Positions 36,431 through 45,498 of a stretch of 64,000 nucleotides of DNA are shown one piece after another. The stretch is taken from assembly GCF_023534745.1 (NCBI RefSeq), contig NZ_JAMHJQ010000002.1:133761-197760 (forward strand), in the 5' to 3' direction. The first letter of the stretch is position 1. Every line of letters begins with the position of its first letter. A program made the position numbers and the translations under genes. The notes beneath the pieces are model-generated. The model was not told where the DNA came from. It ran no database searches and saw only the letters and a list, made by a program, of their open reading frames with translations. Origin of the DNA: Streptomyces sp. 35G-GA-8 (GTDB lineage Bacteria; Actinomycetota; Actinomycetes; Streptomycetales; Streptomycetaceae).

Positions 36431-37848
36431 TCCCGGCCGTCCCCGGCCTCGGCTGTAGCGGTGGCGGTGGCAGGCCTGGCCGACGGCGTCGCGGCCGGCG
36501 GTTCCGGCGCCTCCCCGGACGACGAGGACGGAGACGAGGACGGAGGCGGGGACGGGGAAGCCGACGCGGCCGAGGGGGGCGACGACGGCGTGGCCGGGTC
36601 CTGCGCCGGTGGCTTCGGCAGGGCCCGCTCCGCGCTGTACGCCCGGAGATAGCCGACGACCGTGTTGGTCACCGCCACCAGCGGCACCGCCACCACCGCC
36701 CCGCCGATGCCGGCGACCAGACTGCCCATGGCGACGGAGAGCACGACGGCGAGCGGATGCACCCGTACCGCACGGCCCAGGATGAAGGGCTGGAGCACAT
36801 GCCCCTCGATCTGCTGGACCCCGAGGACCACGCACAGGACCATCAGCGCCGTGAACACGTCCTGCGTGACCAGCGCGACGACCACGGCCAGCGCGCCCGA
36901 CACCAGCGCGCCCACCAGCGGGATGAAGGCACCGAGGAAGATGAAGACCGCGAGCGGCACGGCCAGCGGGACATTCAGGAAATAAAGCCCGAGCCCGATG
37001 AAGAGCGCGTCGATCAGCGCCACCAGGACCGTGCCGCGCACATACGCGGTCAGGGTGCTCCAGGCGCGCGGCCCGGCTCCCGCGACACCCTCACGGGCCT
37101 GGGCGGGGACGAGCTTGAGCGTCCAGTGCCAGATCTTCCTGCCGTCGTACAGCAGGAAGAGCGTCGAGAACATCGCGAGAACGATCCCGGTCAGCAGCTC
37201 GACGATCACGGTCAGGCCCTGGAGCCCGGCGGATGTGATCTTCTCGGTGTTGGAACCGACGGCATCGCTCAGGGTCTTCGCGATGTCGTTGATCTGCCCC
37301 TCGGTCACATGGAACGGGCTGTCGAGCAGCCAGCGCTTCAGCTCGTTGATACCGTCCGTGACCCGGTTGGAGAGATCGTCGATGTTCTCCATGACCTGCC
37401 ACACCACGAACCAGCCGACCAGCGCCATGAGGACGAAGCCGGCGACCGCGGTGAGGGCCGTGGCCAGCGCGCGCGGCATCCCGTACCGCTTGAGCCAGGC
37501 GACCGTGGGCTGGAGGAGCGCCGTGATCAGCAGACCGGCGGCGAAGGCCATGACGACCAGTTGTACGGCGCCGATGACCCGCATCAGCACCCAGAGCAGC
37601 CCGGCGAGGACGAGCAGCCGCCAGGCCGCCTCGCCCGCGACCCGCATCCCCCAGGGGATGGCGGCGACCGGGTCGGGCTTGGCGCCGACGGAGGGTGCGT
37701 ACACCGGGGGCGGGGGGACGCTCTCGGGCGCGGTCCTGGGGACCGGCCGCTCCTCCTCCTCGGCCTCGGCCCTCCGCTGGTCCAGGCGCTCCCCTATACG
37801 GGTCAGTTCGGCCCCGACCTGACCGAGCCACGCGGGCACTTTCGACAT
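36427..37848 (-). CDS. AI-2E family transporter (YdiK/PerM type)
   Basis: 473 residues from the ATG at 37848 (GAGGAAG RBS). An Arg/Glu-rich N-terminus is followed by about eight helices of the PerM fold, including the family's central soluble segment and the GGAVVAVPLVAVTNTVVGYLR end region. The C-terminal ~60 residues are Pro/Ser/Ala-rich. Despite the name, substrate specificity is not established; many act as ion antiporters. Coupled to the downstream single-pass protein. Confidence 0.88.
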   Translation of the reverse strand: MSKVPAWLGQVGAELTRIGERLDQRRAEAEEEERPVPRTAPESVPPPPVYAPSVGAKPDPVAAIPWGMRVAGEAAWRLLVLAGLLWVLMRVIGAVQLVVMAFAAGLLITALLQPTVAWLKRYGMPRALATALTAVAGFVLMALVGWFVVWQVMENIDDLSNRVTDGINELKRWLLDSPFHVTEGQINDIAKTLSDAVGSNTEKITSAGLQGLTVIVELLTGIVLAMFSTLFLLYDGRKIWHWTLKLVPAQAREGVAGAGPRAWSTLTAYVRGTVLVALIDALFIGLGLYFLNVPLAVPLAVFIFLGAFIPLVGALVSGALAVVVALVTQDVFTALMVLCVVLGVQQIEGHVLQPFILGRAVRVHPLAVVLSVAMGSLVAGIGGAVVAVPLVAVTNTVVGYLRAYSAERALPKPPAQDPATPSSPPSAASASPSPPPSSSPSSSSGEAPEPPAATPSARPATATATAEAGDGRE

Positions 37849-37922
37849 GAAACTTCCTCTTCCCCCCTGTGCTGTCCCCAACTCACTCCCCCGGAGCACG
37901 TTCGAATCGACCGTACACGCGG

Positions 37923-37955
37923 GAAGCCCCCTGCCGTAGGACGGCGGGGGGCTTC
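37923..37955. terminator. bidirectional hairpin terminator upstream of AI-2E gene
   Basis: GAAGCCCCCTGCCGT pairs with ACGGCGGGGGGCTTC over 15 bp with one G-T pair and an AGG loop. On the minus strand it follows the SLT-like gene (stop 38005). Confidence 0.88.
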
Positions 37956-38004
37956 GTGAGGTTGAGCGCCGGCGGGACCGGTTTCGGCAGACCTAGGGCG
38001 TGGC

Positions 38005-38715
38005 CTAGTACCAGCCGTTGGCCTGCGAGAACGACCACGCGCCGCAGGGGCCGCCGTAGCGGTCGGCCATGTAGCCGAGGCCCCACTTGATCTGGGTGGC
38101 CGGGTTGGTCCGCCAGTCGGCACCGGCCGAGGACATCTTGGAGCCGGGCAGCGCCTGGACAAGACCGTAGGCGCCGGACGACGGGTTCTGCGCCTGGTAG
38201 TTCCAGGTGGACTCTTTGTTCACGAGGTTGCTGAAGCACTGGAACTGGTCCGCGGGGACCATCTGCCGTGCGATCGCCTTGACCTCGGCGACGGTGTACG
38301 ACGCCTGCGTGGCGAAGGAACTGGCGGAAGCCGTCTGGGAACGGGCCGCGTCACGGCTCGCGCGCTCCTCGGCCTCCTTCGCCTTGCGCTCACGCTCGGC
38401 CGCGTCGTCGGCGGCCTCCTTCTTCGCCTTGGCGTCCTTGGCAGCCTGGATACGGGCCGCTTCCTCCGCCGACTTCTTCGCGGTCGCGTCGGCGGCGGCG
38501 GCCTGTACCTCGGCCTGCTGCGTCAGCGACGCGGTCTGCACCTGGGCCTGCTGGCCCGCGGGGATGTCAGCGAGGAGCGTCATGTCGGCTGCGGCCGTTT
38601 CGAAATTATCGTCCGAGACCTGGGGGTCGCCCGAGGCAACACCCACGACAGCGCCAACGGTGGTGACCGCAGTGGCAGATGCCACGGCGAATCCCCGGAC
38701 CGAGATCCGGCTCAC
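38005..38715 (-). CDS. secreted SLT-domain (lytic transglycosylase-like) protein
   Basis: 236 residues from the GTG at 38715, which has GGAAGGAC before it (an ATG nine codons upstream does not). A signal peptide (MSRISVRGFAVASATAVTTV) precedes an Ala/Lys/Glu-rich coiled coil (about 60-120) and a C-terminal lysozyme-like domain: NLVNKESTWNYQAQNPSSGA (catalytic Glu in KEST), GLVQALPGSKM, NPATQIKWGLGYMADRYG. Probably remodels peptidoglycan in the cell wall. No c-di-AMP riboswitch is evident upstream. Confidence 0.92.
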   Translation of the reverse strand: MSRISVRGFAVASATAVTTVGAVVGVASGDPQVSDDNFETAAADMTLLADIPAGQQAQVQTASLTQQAEVQAAAADATAKKSAEEAARIQAAKDAKAKKEAADDAAERERKAKEAEERASRDAARSQTASASSFATQASYTVAEVKAIARQMVPADQFQCFSNLVNKESTWNYQAQNPSSGAYGLVQALPGSKMSSAGADWRTNPATQIKWGLGYMADRYGGPCGAWSFSQANGWY

Positions 38716-39043
38716 ACGGTGTCCTTCCAGCAACATCCGCACACGTGACCTCGCGGACGCGATCGTGCCCCTGGCACTGGTCTCCGTACTGCTGGGTCAC
38801 GGGAGACACGGGCCCGCTGGGCAACCCCCGTGCGGGGACTGCCGCGTGGTGCGCGGGCGACATGCGGCGGCAGTTGTTGAGTTGTGTGGTGCCACATCTC
38901 GGAAGATGCGCGTGTGCCGCATGCGGGGCCTGACGGAAGCAAGACTCTGCCGGAAGGTAACGGCGGGTGGCAATTCTTCGTTGGGTGGGAAAGCTCACAC
39001 CTTGTTTGCCTCAGGAGAATCACGGAAATAGCGGCGCGGCACA
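38716..39043. promoter_or_regulatory. upstream region of the SLT-like gene
   Basis: About 330 bp without a supported gene, between the SLT-like start and the PhoH terminator. Expected to hold the SLT promoter and leader. I looked for the conserved blocks of the ydaO/c-di-AMP riboswitch common before such genes and did not find them. Confidence 0.45.
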
Positions 39044-39084
39044 GCGCCGCCCGGCTAAGCTGCTGCGCTTTCGCCGGGCGGCGC
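39044..39084 (-). terminator. hairpin terminator after the PhoH gene
   Basis: GCGCCGCCCGGC (39044-39055) pairs perfectly with GCCGGGCGGCGC (39073-39084), 12 bp, 20 bases beyond the PhoH stop on the minus strand. Confidence 0.88.
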
Positions 39085-39103
39085 CAAGTGTGGTGATACG
39101 GGG

Positions 39104-40438
39104 TTAGATCTGACCGTCCTCCAGCATTTCGGTCACGAGCGCGGCGATCGGTGAACGCTCGGAGCGCGTGAGCGTGACATGCGCGAAGAGCGGATGACCC
39201 TTGAGTTTCTCGACGACCGCGACAATTCCGTCGTAACGCCCGACACGGAGATTGTCGCGCTGGGCGACGTCATGGGTGAGCACAACCCGGGAGTTGGCCC
39301 CGATACGGGACAGAACGGTCAGCAGTACGTTCCGTTCCAGGGACTGGGCCTCGTCGACGATGACGAACGCGTCGTGCAGCGACCTGCCGCGGATATGCGT
39401 GAGCGGCAGCACTTCGAGCATGCCGCGCCCCAGCACCTCCTCGATGACCTCACGGCCCGCGACCGCGGAGAGCGTGTCGAAGACGGCCTGCGCCCACGGG
39501 CTCATCTTCTCGGCCTCGGTGCCGGGCAGATAGCCCAGCTCCTGCCCGCCGACCGCGTACAGCGGCCGGAAGACCATCACCTTCTGATGCTGCCGGCGCT
39601 CCAGCACCGCCTCCAGGCCCGCGCAGAGGGCCAGCGCCGACTTGCCGGTGCCCGCCCGGCCGCCCATCGACACGATGCCGATGTCCTGGTCGAGAAGGAG
39701 ATCGAGGGCGATGCGCTGCTCGGCGCTGCGGCCATGGATCCCGAAGGCCTCGCGGTCCCCGCGGACGAGCCGGACATGGCCCTCCGCGGTGATCCGGCCG
39801 AGCGCCTTGCCGCGCTCGGACTGGAGCACCAGACCCGTATGTACGGGCAGGTCGCTCACCTCGGGTACATAGAGGGAGTCCTCGGTGAACAGAAGGTCCA
39901 CCTGATCCGCGGCGAGTGACAGCTCGCTCATCCCCGTCCAGCCGGAGGAGCCGGCGGATTCGGTGATGGCGAGCTCGGCGCGGTACTCCTCGGCGAGCAG
40001 TCCGACCGATGACGCCTTGATCCGCAGCGGCAGATCCTTGGAGACGACCGTCACGTCGTACCCCTCGGCCTGCAGATTGCGGGCCACCGCGAGAATCCGT
40101 GAGTCGTTGTCCCCCAAGCGGAAGCCGGCGGGCAGGATGCCGGGATCAGAGTGGTTGAGCTCGACGCGAAGCGTGCCTCCCAGGTCGCCCAGGGGGATGG
40201 GGGCATCGAGACGGCCGAACCGGATACGGAAGTCGTCGAGCAGGCGCAGCGCCTGCCGGGCGAAGTAGCCGAGCTCCGGATGGTGTCTCTTGGCCTCCAA
40301 CTCCGTGATCACCACGATCGGGAGCACCACTTCGTGCTCCTCGAAGCGGGACATGGCGTTCGGATCGGCCAGCAGGACGCTGGTGTCGAGAACGTAGGTG
40401 CGCCTGTCGGGCATGCGGCGCTTTGTGCTGGTCACCAC
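39104..40438 (-). CDS. PIN-PhoH family ATPase/RNA-processing protein
   Basis: 444 residues from the GTG at 40438; the 79 codons of open frame upstream are low-complexity. The N-terminal PIN nuclease domain opens [15 protein letters not shown] with the catalytic Asp. The C-terminal PhoH domain has Walker [14 protein letters not shown] and Walker [14 protein letters not shown]. PhoH2/YlaK-type proteins couple ATPase/helicase to RNase activity. It stands alone. Confidence 0.93.
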   Translation of the reverse strand: MVTSTKRRMPDRRTYVLDTSVLLADPNAMSRFEEHEVVLPIVVITELEAKRHHPELGYFARQALRLLDDFRIRFGRLDAPIPLGDLGGTLRVELNHSDPGILPAGFRLGDNDSRILAVARNLQAEGYDVTVVSKDLPLRIKASSVGLLAEEYRAELAITESAGSSGWTGMSELSLAADQVDLLFTEDSLYVPEVSDLPVHTGLVLQSERGKALGRITAEGHVRLVRGDREAFGIHGRSAEQRIALDLLLDQDIGIVSMGGRAGTGKSALALCAGLEAVLERRQHQKVMVFRPLYAVGGQELGYLPGTEAEKMSPWAQAVFDTLSAVAGREVIEEVLGRGMLEVLPLTHIRGRSLHDAFVIVDEAQSLERNVLLTVLSRIGANSRVVLTHDVAQRDNLRVGRYDGIVAVVEKLKGHPLFAHVTLTRSERSPIAALVTEMLEDGQI

Positions 40439-40812
40439 GGAAGGACGTACCCCCTCGGATGAGGTCGGGGTGCGACGGCGTCGCGGGCGGGTGGGCCGGG
40501 TCCTGACCCCATGCGCGGGCCGGACTCCGGCCCTCCATGTCGCCCGTACGACTCGGCGCACGGTCGTCCTGGTGCAAAGGGCCTCCCGGGCGGACGGCCC
40601 CATGCCGTCCGCTGAGATCCGACGCCCACTGACTTGTTTTGGACGTCGACCTGGGGGAGGTATTCCCTCGAACACGCGCCGCCATGCCAGGGCGTAGGGC
40701 GGACGGTGGATGAACCGTGGGTGAAGCGAGCGGGCCGGCCCGGCGGAATCGGCCGGGCACCGGGCGGCGCCAAGTGGTCGGCTCTCGGCGTCCTTACGGG
40801 AGAAGGGGGAGG
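40439..40812. other. gene-free stretch upstream of PhoH, downstream of the isoprenyl synthase
   Basis: No supported gene. It contains a hairpin GCGGACGGC/GCCGTCCGC at 40590-40612 that could end the isoprenyl synthase transcript, and presumably the PhoH promoter; no clear -10/-35 pair found. Confidence 0.5.
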
Positions 40813-41574
40813 TCAGGTCCCGTAGCGCCGGTGACGTGCGGCGTAATCGCGCAGTGCGCGCAGAAAGTCGACTTTACGGAACGCCGGCCAGAAGACTTCG
40901 CAGAAGTAGTACTCCGAATGGGCGCTCTGCCAGAGCATGAAGCCGGAGAGACGCTGCTCACCGCTGGTGCGGATGACCAGATCGGGGTCCGGCTGGCCGC
41001 GGGTGTAGAGATGGGACGAGATCAGATCGACGTCGACGATCTCGGCGAGGTCCTCGAATGACGTGCCCTTGCTCGCGTGGTCCAGCAGAAGGGAGCTGAC
41101 CGCGTCCGCGATCTCCTGTCGGCCGCCGTAACCCACGGCGACATTGACGAGTATTCCCTCATTGCCGATGGTGGCCTGTTCCGCCTCCTTGAGAACGGTC
41201 TGCGTATGGGCGGGGAGCAGATCGAGCGTGCCGACGTGATGCACGCGCCAGCGGCCGTCGGCCGCCAGATCACGGACCGCGTTCTCGACGATGCCGACGA
41301 GGGGGGTCAGCTCGTTCTCGGGGCGGTCGAGATTGTCCGTGGAGAGCAGCCACAGGGTGACCACCTCGACATTGGTCTCGGAGCACCAGCCGAGCAGCTC
41401 CTGGATTTTGTTGGCGCCCGCCTTGTGTCCTTGCTCGGCCGTGCCACCGGCCGCCCGCGCCCAGCGACGGTTGCCATCGAGGATGACTCCGATGTGCTTG
41501 GGCACCTGGGTGTGGTCGAGGCGGCCTTCCACCCGGCGTGCGTAGAGCCGATACACCAGGTCGCGCAGGTTCAC
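40813..41574 (-). CDS. isoprenyl (undecaprenyl/polyprenyl) diphosphate synthase
   Basis: 253 residues from the GTG at 41574. Cis-prenyltransferase fold: [14 protein letters not shown] with the catalytic Asp, [36 protein letters not shown] and [11 protein letters not shown]. It makes the C50/C55 lipid carrier for cell-wall assembly; chain length cannot be told from sequence. Streptomyces usually has two such genes. Confidence 0.94.
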   Translation of the reverse strand: MNLRDLVYRLYARRVEGRLDHTQVPKHIGVILDGNRRWARAAGGTAEQGHKAGANKIQELLGWCSETNVEVVTLWLLSTDNLDRPENELTPLVGIVENAVRDLAADGRWRVHHVGTLDLLPAHTQTVLKEAEQATIGNEGILVNVAVGYGGRQEIADAVSSLLLDHASKGTSFEDLAEIVDVDLISSHLYTRGQPDPDLVIRTSGEQRLSGFMLWQSAHSEYYFCEVFWPAFRKVDFLRALRDYAARHRRYGT

Positions 41575-41723
41575 TGAGTCCACCCTCTCGATTCCATGGG
41601 GACCGGCGCGTCCACTGACGGGATCCTGGGGCCGGCCCGGGGACCCCGAAGCCGTCACATTACTGCGCGGGCCCCACAGGGACCCAACCCGGTCTGTCAC
41701 AAGTACGTGATAAGCAGAGAAGC

Positions 41724-42761
41724 GTGACTGATTTTCCCTCTTACCTCGCAGCCGACGACCGGTACGACTCCATGGAGTACCGGCGCAGCGGACGCAGTGG
41801 CCTGAAACTGCCCGCGATCTCGCTCGGCCTCTGGCACAACTTCGGCGACGACCGGACCCTCGATTCGCAGCGCGCGATCCTGCGCCGCGCCTTCGATCTC
41901 GGCATCACGCACTTCGATCTCGCGAACAACTACGGCCCGCCCCCGGGATCCGCCGAGCTGAATTTCGGCAAGCTCTTCGCGCAGGACTTCTCGGCCTACC
42001 GGGATGAACTCATCATTTCGACCAAGGCCGGTTATTTGATGCATCCCGGCCCATACGGCGAATGGGGTTCCCGTAAGTATCTGCTGTCCTCGCTGGACGC
42101 GTCCCTGAAGCGGATGGGGCTCGACCACGTCGACATCTTCTACTCCCACCGATTCGACCCGAACACCCCGCTGGAAGAGACGATGGGGGCGCTGGCCTCC
42201 GCCGTGCGGCAGGGCAAGGCGCTGTACGTCGGTGTGTCGTCGTACACCGCGGAGCAGACCGCCGAGGCGGCCGGGCTGCTCAAGGAGATGGGCGTGCCCG
42301 CGCTCATCCATCAGCCCTCGTACTCGATGATCAACCGCTGGACCGAGGACGACGGGCTGCTGGACACCCTGGAGGCGGCCGGGATGGGCTGTATCTCCTT
42401 CGTGCCGCTCGCCCAGGGGCTGCTGACGAACAAGTACCTGAAGGGCATCCCGGAGGGGTCGCGGGCCACCCAGGGCAAGTCCCTGGACCCGGATCTGCTG
42501 TCGGACGAGGTCATGCGGCGGCTGAACGGGCTGCACGAGATCGCTCGGCGACGCGGTCAGTCGCTGGCGCAGCTGGCGCTGACATGGGTGCTGCGTGATC
42601 CCCGGATGACGTCCGCGCTGATCGGGGCGTCGAGTACGAAGCAGTTGGAGGAGAACGTCGCGGCGCTGGCGGGGCCGGAGCTCACCGCCGCGGAGCTGGC
42701 GGAGATCGACAGCTTCGCGGTGGACACGGCGGGCACGAACATCTGGGCCGGCCGGGGCTGA
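41724..42761 (+). CDS. aldo/keto reductase (YghZ/glyceraldehyde-3-phosphate reductase type)
   Basis: 345 residues from a GTG preceded by AGAGAAG. TIM barrel with the tetrad Asp/Tyr (THFDLANNYGPPPGSAE), Lys (ELIISTKAGYLM) and His (IFYSHRFDP). The NADPH-binding C-terminal SALIGASSTKQLEEN is present. Length and N-terminal YRRSGRSGLKLPAISLGLW fit the YghZ subfamily, which reduces L-glyceraldehyde 3-phosphate or methylglyoxal. Substrate not provable here. Confidence 0.92.
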   Translation: MTDFPSYLAADDRYDSMEYRRSGRSGLKLPAISLGLWHNFGDDRTLDSQRAILRRAFDLGITHFDLANNYGPPPGSAELNFGKLFAQDFSAYRDELIISTKAGYLMHPGPYGEWGSRKYLLSSLDASLKRMGLDHVDIFYSHRFDPNTPLEETMGALASAVRQGKALYVGVSSYTAEQTAEAAGLLKEMGVPALIHQPSYSMINRWTEDDGLLDTLEAAGMGCISFVPLAQGLLTNKYLKGIPEGSRATQGKSLDPDLLSDEVMRRLNGLHEIARRRGQSLAQLALTWVLRDPRMTSALIGASSTKQLEENVAALAGPELTAAELAEIDSFAVDTAGTNIWAGRG

Positions 42762-42767
42762 CACCCT

Positions 42768-42821
42768 GCTGTGCGGCTGTGCGGCTGTGCGGCTGTGCGG
42801 CTGTGCGGCTGTGCGGCTGTG
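42768..42821. repeat. tandem GCTGTGCG 8-bp repeat (6.75 copies)
   Basis: Six perfect copies of GCTGTGCG and a partial GCTGTG directly after the aldo/keto reductase stop. Not coding. Confidence 0.92.
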
Positions 42822-42830
42822 AACAGAAAA

Positions 42831-42866
42831 CGGGCCGGTCCGTGGGGGGGGATACGGACCGGCCCG
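42831..42866. terminator. hairpin terminator after the aldo/keto reductase
   Basis: CGGGCCGGTCCGT pairs with ACGGACCGGCCCG (13-bp perfect stem, 10-base G-rich loop). The remaining ~200 bp to the methyltransferase stop show no gene. Confidence 0.9.
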
Positions 42867-43074
42867 AGGGGGGGTTTCCACCATAACCCTTCATAACTCG
42901 TGGTGGGCGCCGCGACTGGCCGTGCCGGCGCTCCGAAAACGGCGGCCGGCCGTGCGAGGCCCGTAGTACCAGGCATTTCGGGGGTTCCGGCGCTCGGAGT
43001 GGCGAGTAGATGCCACCCCGCGCCGTGACCCTCGGGAGCGACCTCCGCGCGGGAGCCGGCTTGACGTCGGCGGC

Positions 43075-43899
43075 TCAGAGACCGGGGCCGGGCTTGACCG
43101 CCTCGATGAGGAAGCGTGTCGTGGTCGCCACGAAGGGCCCCTCGGCCTCGATACGGAGATGCAGCGCGGCGAGCCGGTCGCGGTACCGCTCGACGGTGAA
43201 GCCGGGCACCATCCAGATCACCTTGCGCAGGAAGTAGACGACGGCCCCGATGTCGTGGAACTCCGTACGGAGGGAGGCCGTGCGCAGATCGACCACGTCC
43301 AGGCCCGCCGCCCCGGCCGCCTCCCTGGCCCGCTCGGGGTCGCGGGCGGACCGTACCTCGGGAGGCTGCGGTCCCAGGAAGTACTCGACGAGTTCGAAGA
43401 CACTGGCCGGGCCCACCTCCTGGGAGAAGTAGCGGCCCCCGGGGCGCAGGACCCGCGCGATCTCCTTCCACCAGGCGTGTACGGGGTGGCGGCTGACGAC
43501 CAGGTCGAAGGCGCCGTCCGCGAAGGGCAGCGGTGGCTCGTCCGGGTCGGCGACGACCGCGACGCCGAGCGGGTGCAGCAGGGCGGTGGCGCGGGTCACG
43601 TTCGGCGGCCAGGACTCGGTGGCCACGGTGAGCGGCGGAAGCCTGGGTACGGACGCGAGGACCTCGCCCCCACCGGTCTGGATGTCCAGGGCGGCGGTGG
43701 CACGGGCCATCCTGTCCGCCATCGACCGGGCGTAGCCCCAGGCGGGGCGTTCCTCGGTGGCCCGGCCGTCCAGCCAGGAGAAGTCCCAGCCGTCGACGGA
43801 GACGGCCTCGGCCTCGGCGATCAGCTCGTCGAAGGTGCGGGAGTCGGCGTGGGAGTCGGCGTGGGAGTCGGCGTGGGCGCCAGGGTGGTGGTCGGACAT
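43075..43899 (-). CDS. class I SAM-dependent methyltransferase
   Basis: 274 residues from the ATG at 43899. Rossmann-type methyltransferase: motif I ATAALDIQTGGGEVL, acidic motif at PPLPFADGAFDLVVSRH, post-motif WWKEIARVLRPGGRYFSQ. The N-terminus carries three HADS repeats (about 9-20). Substrate unknown. It is separated by 71 bp from the prepilin peptidase gene upstream on the same strand. Confidence 0.88.
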   Translation of the reverse strand: MSDHHPGAHADSHADSHADSRTFDELIAEAEAVSVDGWDFSWLDGRATEERPAWGYARSMADRMARATAALDIQTGGGEVLASVPRLPPLTVATESWPPNVTRATALLHPLGVAVVADPDEPPLPFADGAFDLVVSRHPVHAWWKEIARVLRPGGRYFSQEVGPASVFELVEYFLGPQPPEVRSARDPERAREAAGAAGLDVVDLRTASLRTEFHDIGAVVYFLRKVIWMVPGFTVERYRDRLAALHLRIEAEGPFVATTTRFLIEAVKPGPGL

Positions 43900-43970
43900 G
43901 AGGTGATCGTGGCAGCGGCGCTCGGGGCCCGCGAACGCTTTTCGGGCGGCTCGGGGCGTACGGCCGTCCG

Positions 43971-44984
43971 TCACGCGGCGGCGAGTGCGCCGAGGACGAG
44001 ACCGACCAGCGCGCCGACGATCATGAAGGGGCCGAAGGGGAACGCGGACTTACGCCCGGCCCGGCGCAGCAGGATGAGCCCGACCCCGTAGAGCGCGCCC
44101 AGCAGGAACCCGACGAAGGCCCCGACGAACAGGACCGTCCAGCCGTACCAGCCGAGCGCGACGCCGAGCGAGAGGGCGAGTTTGACATCGCCGAAGCCCA
44201 GGCCGTTCGGGTTGATCAGGAACAGCACGAAGTAGCAGGCGCCGAGGACGAGTCCGCCGAGCAGCGCGGTCGGCCACGAGCCGCCGGGGCCCGTGCCGCC
44301 GTCTCCCCCGCCGGGAACCAGCGCGGCCAGTCCCAGCAGGACGACGGCCGCCCCCGCGAGCGGCAGGGTCAGCTGGTCCGGCAGCCGGTGGACGGCACGG
44401 TCGACGAGGGCCAGCAGTACGGCGAAGGGCGCGAGCAGCAGCCATACGGCGAGTTCGGGGCGGGGGCCGGTGGCAGCGGCGAGGACCGCGCAGACGAGGG
44501 CGGTGAGGAGGGGTACGAGGAGGGCGGGCGCGTAGCGGACGCCGGGACGGGAACCGGTGCGAGTGCGGGAACCGGCACTGGCACTGGCGCTGGCACTGGC
44601 ACTGGCGCTGGCACCGGCACTCGTACGGGATTCGTCGGCCGCCGCGTCGACGGAACCGGCCGCTGATCTGGTGTCGGCACCGGCGGCGGTGCGGCCGGTG
44701 CCGACGCCAGGGCTTTTGACGTCGGCACCGGAACTCTCCGCCGTACCGGACGGCTCGGCCACCCCGCAGCTCGTACACGTCGCGACGCCCAGCCACCCTC
44801 CGGCGGGCCCCGTGATCGGGTGTCCGGCCGGGCAGCTGTCCCGCCACGGGTCCTCCGGCTCGACGGAGAGCCGGTAGGCGGCACGCGGAAGGAGCACTCC
44901 GGTGGCGGCGCCCCAGAGCACGGCGACGACGATCAGCGTGGCGTACACAGCACCGACCCTAGAGCCCCCGCCGGGCCCGGTCAT
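43971..44984 (-). CDS. type IV prepilin peptidase (A24 family)
   Basis: 337 residues with about seven to eight helices. The two catalytic aspartates are in LLALVDRAVHRLPDQLTLP and the GxGD motif NGLGFGDVKLALSLGVALG. An N-terminal cysteine cluster (DSCPAGHPIT ... CTSCG) resembles the zinc-binding loop of PilD-type enzymes. A Ser/Ala-repeat insertion (SASASA, about residues 122-134) separates it from the membrane core. It is the likely processing enzyme for the Flp pilin (57768) and the pilin-fused toxin (47696). Confidence 0.9.
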   Translation of the reverse strand: MTGPGGGSRVGAVYATLIVVAVLWGAATGVLLPRAAYRLSVEPEDPWRDSCPAGHPITGPAGGWLGVATCTSCGVAEPSGTAESSGADVKSPGVGTGRTAAGADTRSAAGSVDAAADESRTSAGASASASASASASAGSRTRTGSRPGVRYAPALLVPLLTALVCAVLAAATGPRPELAVWLLLAPFAVLLALVDRAVHRLPDQLTLPLAGAAVVLLGLAALVPGGGDGGTGPGGSWPTALLGGLVLGACYFVLFLINPNGLGFGDVKLALSLGVALGWYGWTVLFVGAFVGFLLGALYGVGLILLRRAGRKSAFPFGPFMIVGALVGLVLGALAAA

Positions 44985-45073
44985 GGGTCCAGGGGCCCAC
45001 TCTCGGCGCGCGGGGACCCATCCCCGGCGGCCGGGGGCGCGCGGCCGGACTCCGGGCGCTACGGTCTACGGCC

Positions 45074-45457
45074 ATGGGCACTTGGCGTAACGGCACAGGG
45101 CGTTTGACGGTCGCGGGGCAGGACGTTCCGGTGGAGCTGGAGATCGCCGCGTCGTACGGGACACGGCGGCGCGGGCTGCTCGGACGTGACGGGACAGCGG
45201 GCGCGCTGCTGATCACCCCGTGCAACAGCGTGCACACCTTCAGGATGCGCTTCACCATCGATGTGGCGTATCTGGACAAGGAGTTGCAGGTCATCGAGGT
45301 CCACACGCTGAAGCCGGGCCGGATGCCCCTGCCGCGCTGGCGGGCCCGCCATGTGCTGGAGGCGGAGGGCGGGGCGATGGAGCGGTGGGGGGTGCGGCCG
45401 GGGGTGCGGCTGAGTGTGAGCGTGGACGGGGGCGGGGACGCGCACTGCTCCGCGTAG
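45074..45457 (+). CDS. DUF192 family protein
   Basis: 127 residues. DUF192 core: VELEIAASYGTRRRGLLGRDG, LLITPCNSVHTFRMRFTIDVAYLDKELQVI and the C-terminal RHVLEAEGGAMERWGVRPG. Small beta-barrel of unknown function. TACGGT 8 bases before the ATG suggests a leaderless transcript. It lies divergently from the prepilin peptidase. The 40 bases after the stop are a degenerate GGCTTGGTGG repeat. Confidence 0.88.
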   Translation: MGTWRNGTGRLTVAGQDVPVELEIAASYGTRRRGLLGRDGTAGALLITPCNSVHTFRMRFTIDVAYLDKELQVIEVHTLKPGRMPLPRWRARHVLEAEGGAMERWGVRPGVRLSVSVDGGGDAHCSA

Positions 45458-45498
45458 GTGGGCTTGGTGGATTTGATGGGCTTGGTGGGCTTGGTGGC

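Noticed and set aside
38716-39043. c-di-AMP (ydaO) riboswitch upstream of the SLT-like gene
   Set aside because: Such riboswitches are common before cell-wall hydrolases in Streptomyces, but the conserved GGGGAACC- and GGGTGAATC-like blocks were not found in this leader.
42768-42821. CRISPR array
   Set aside because: Repeats are 8 bp and directly abutting with no spacers; a simple minisatellite. The same applies to 5979-6055 and 47064-47129.
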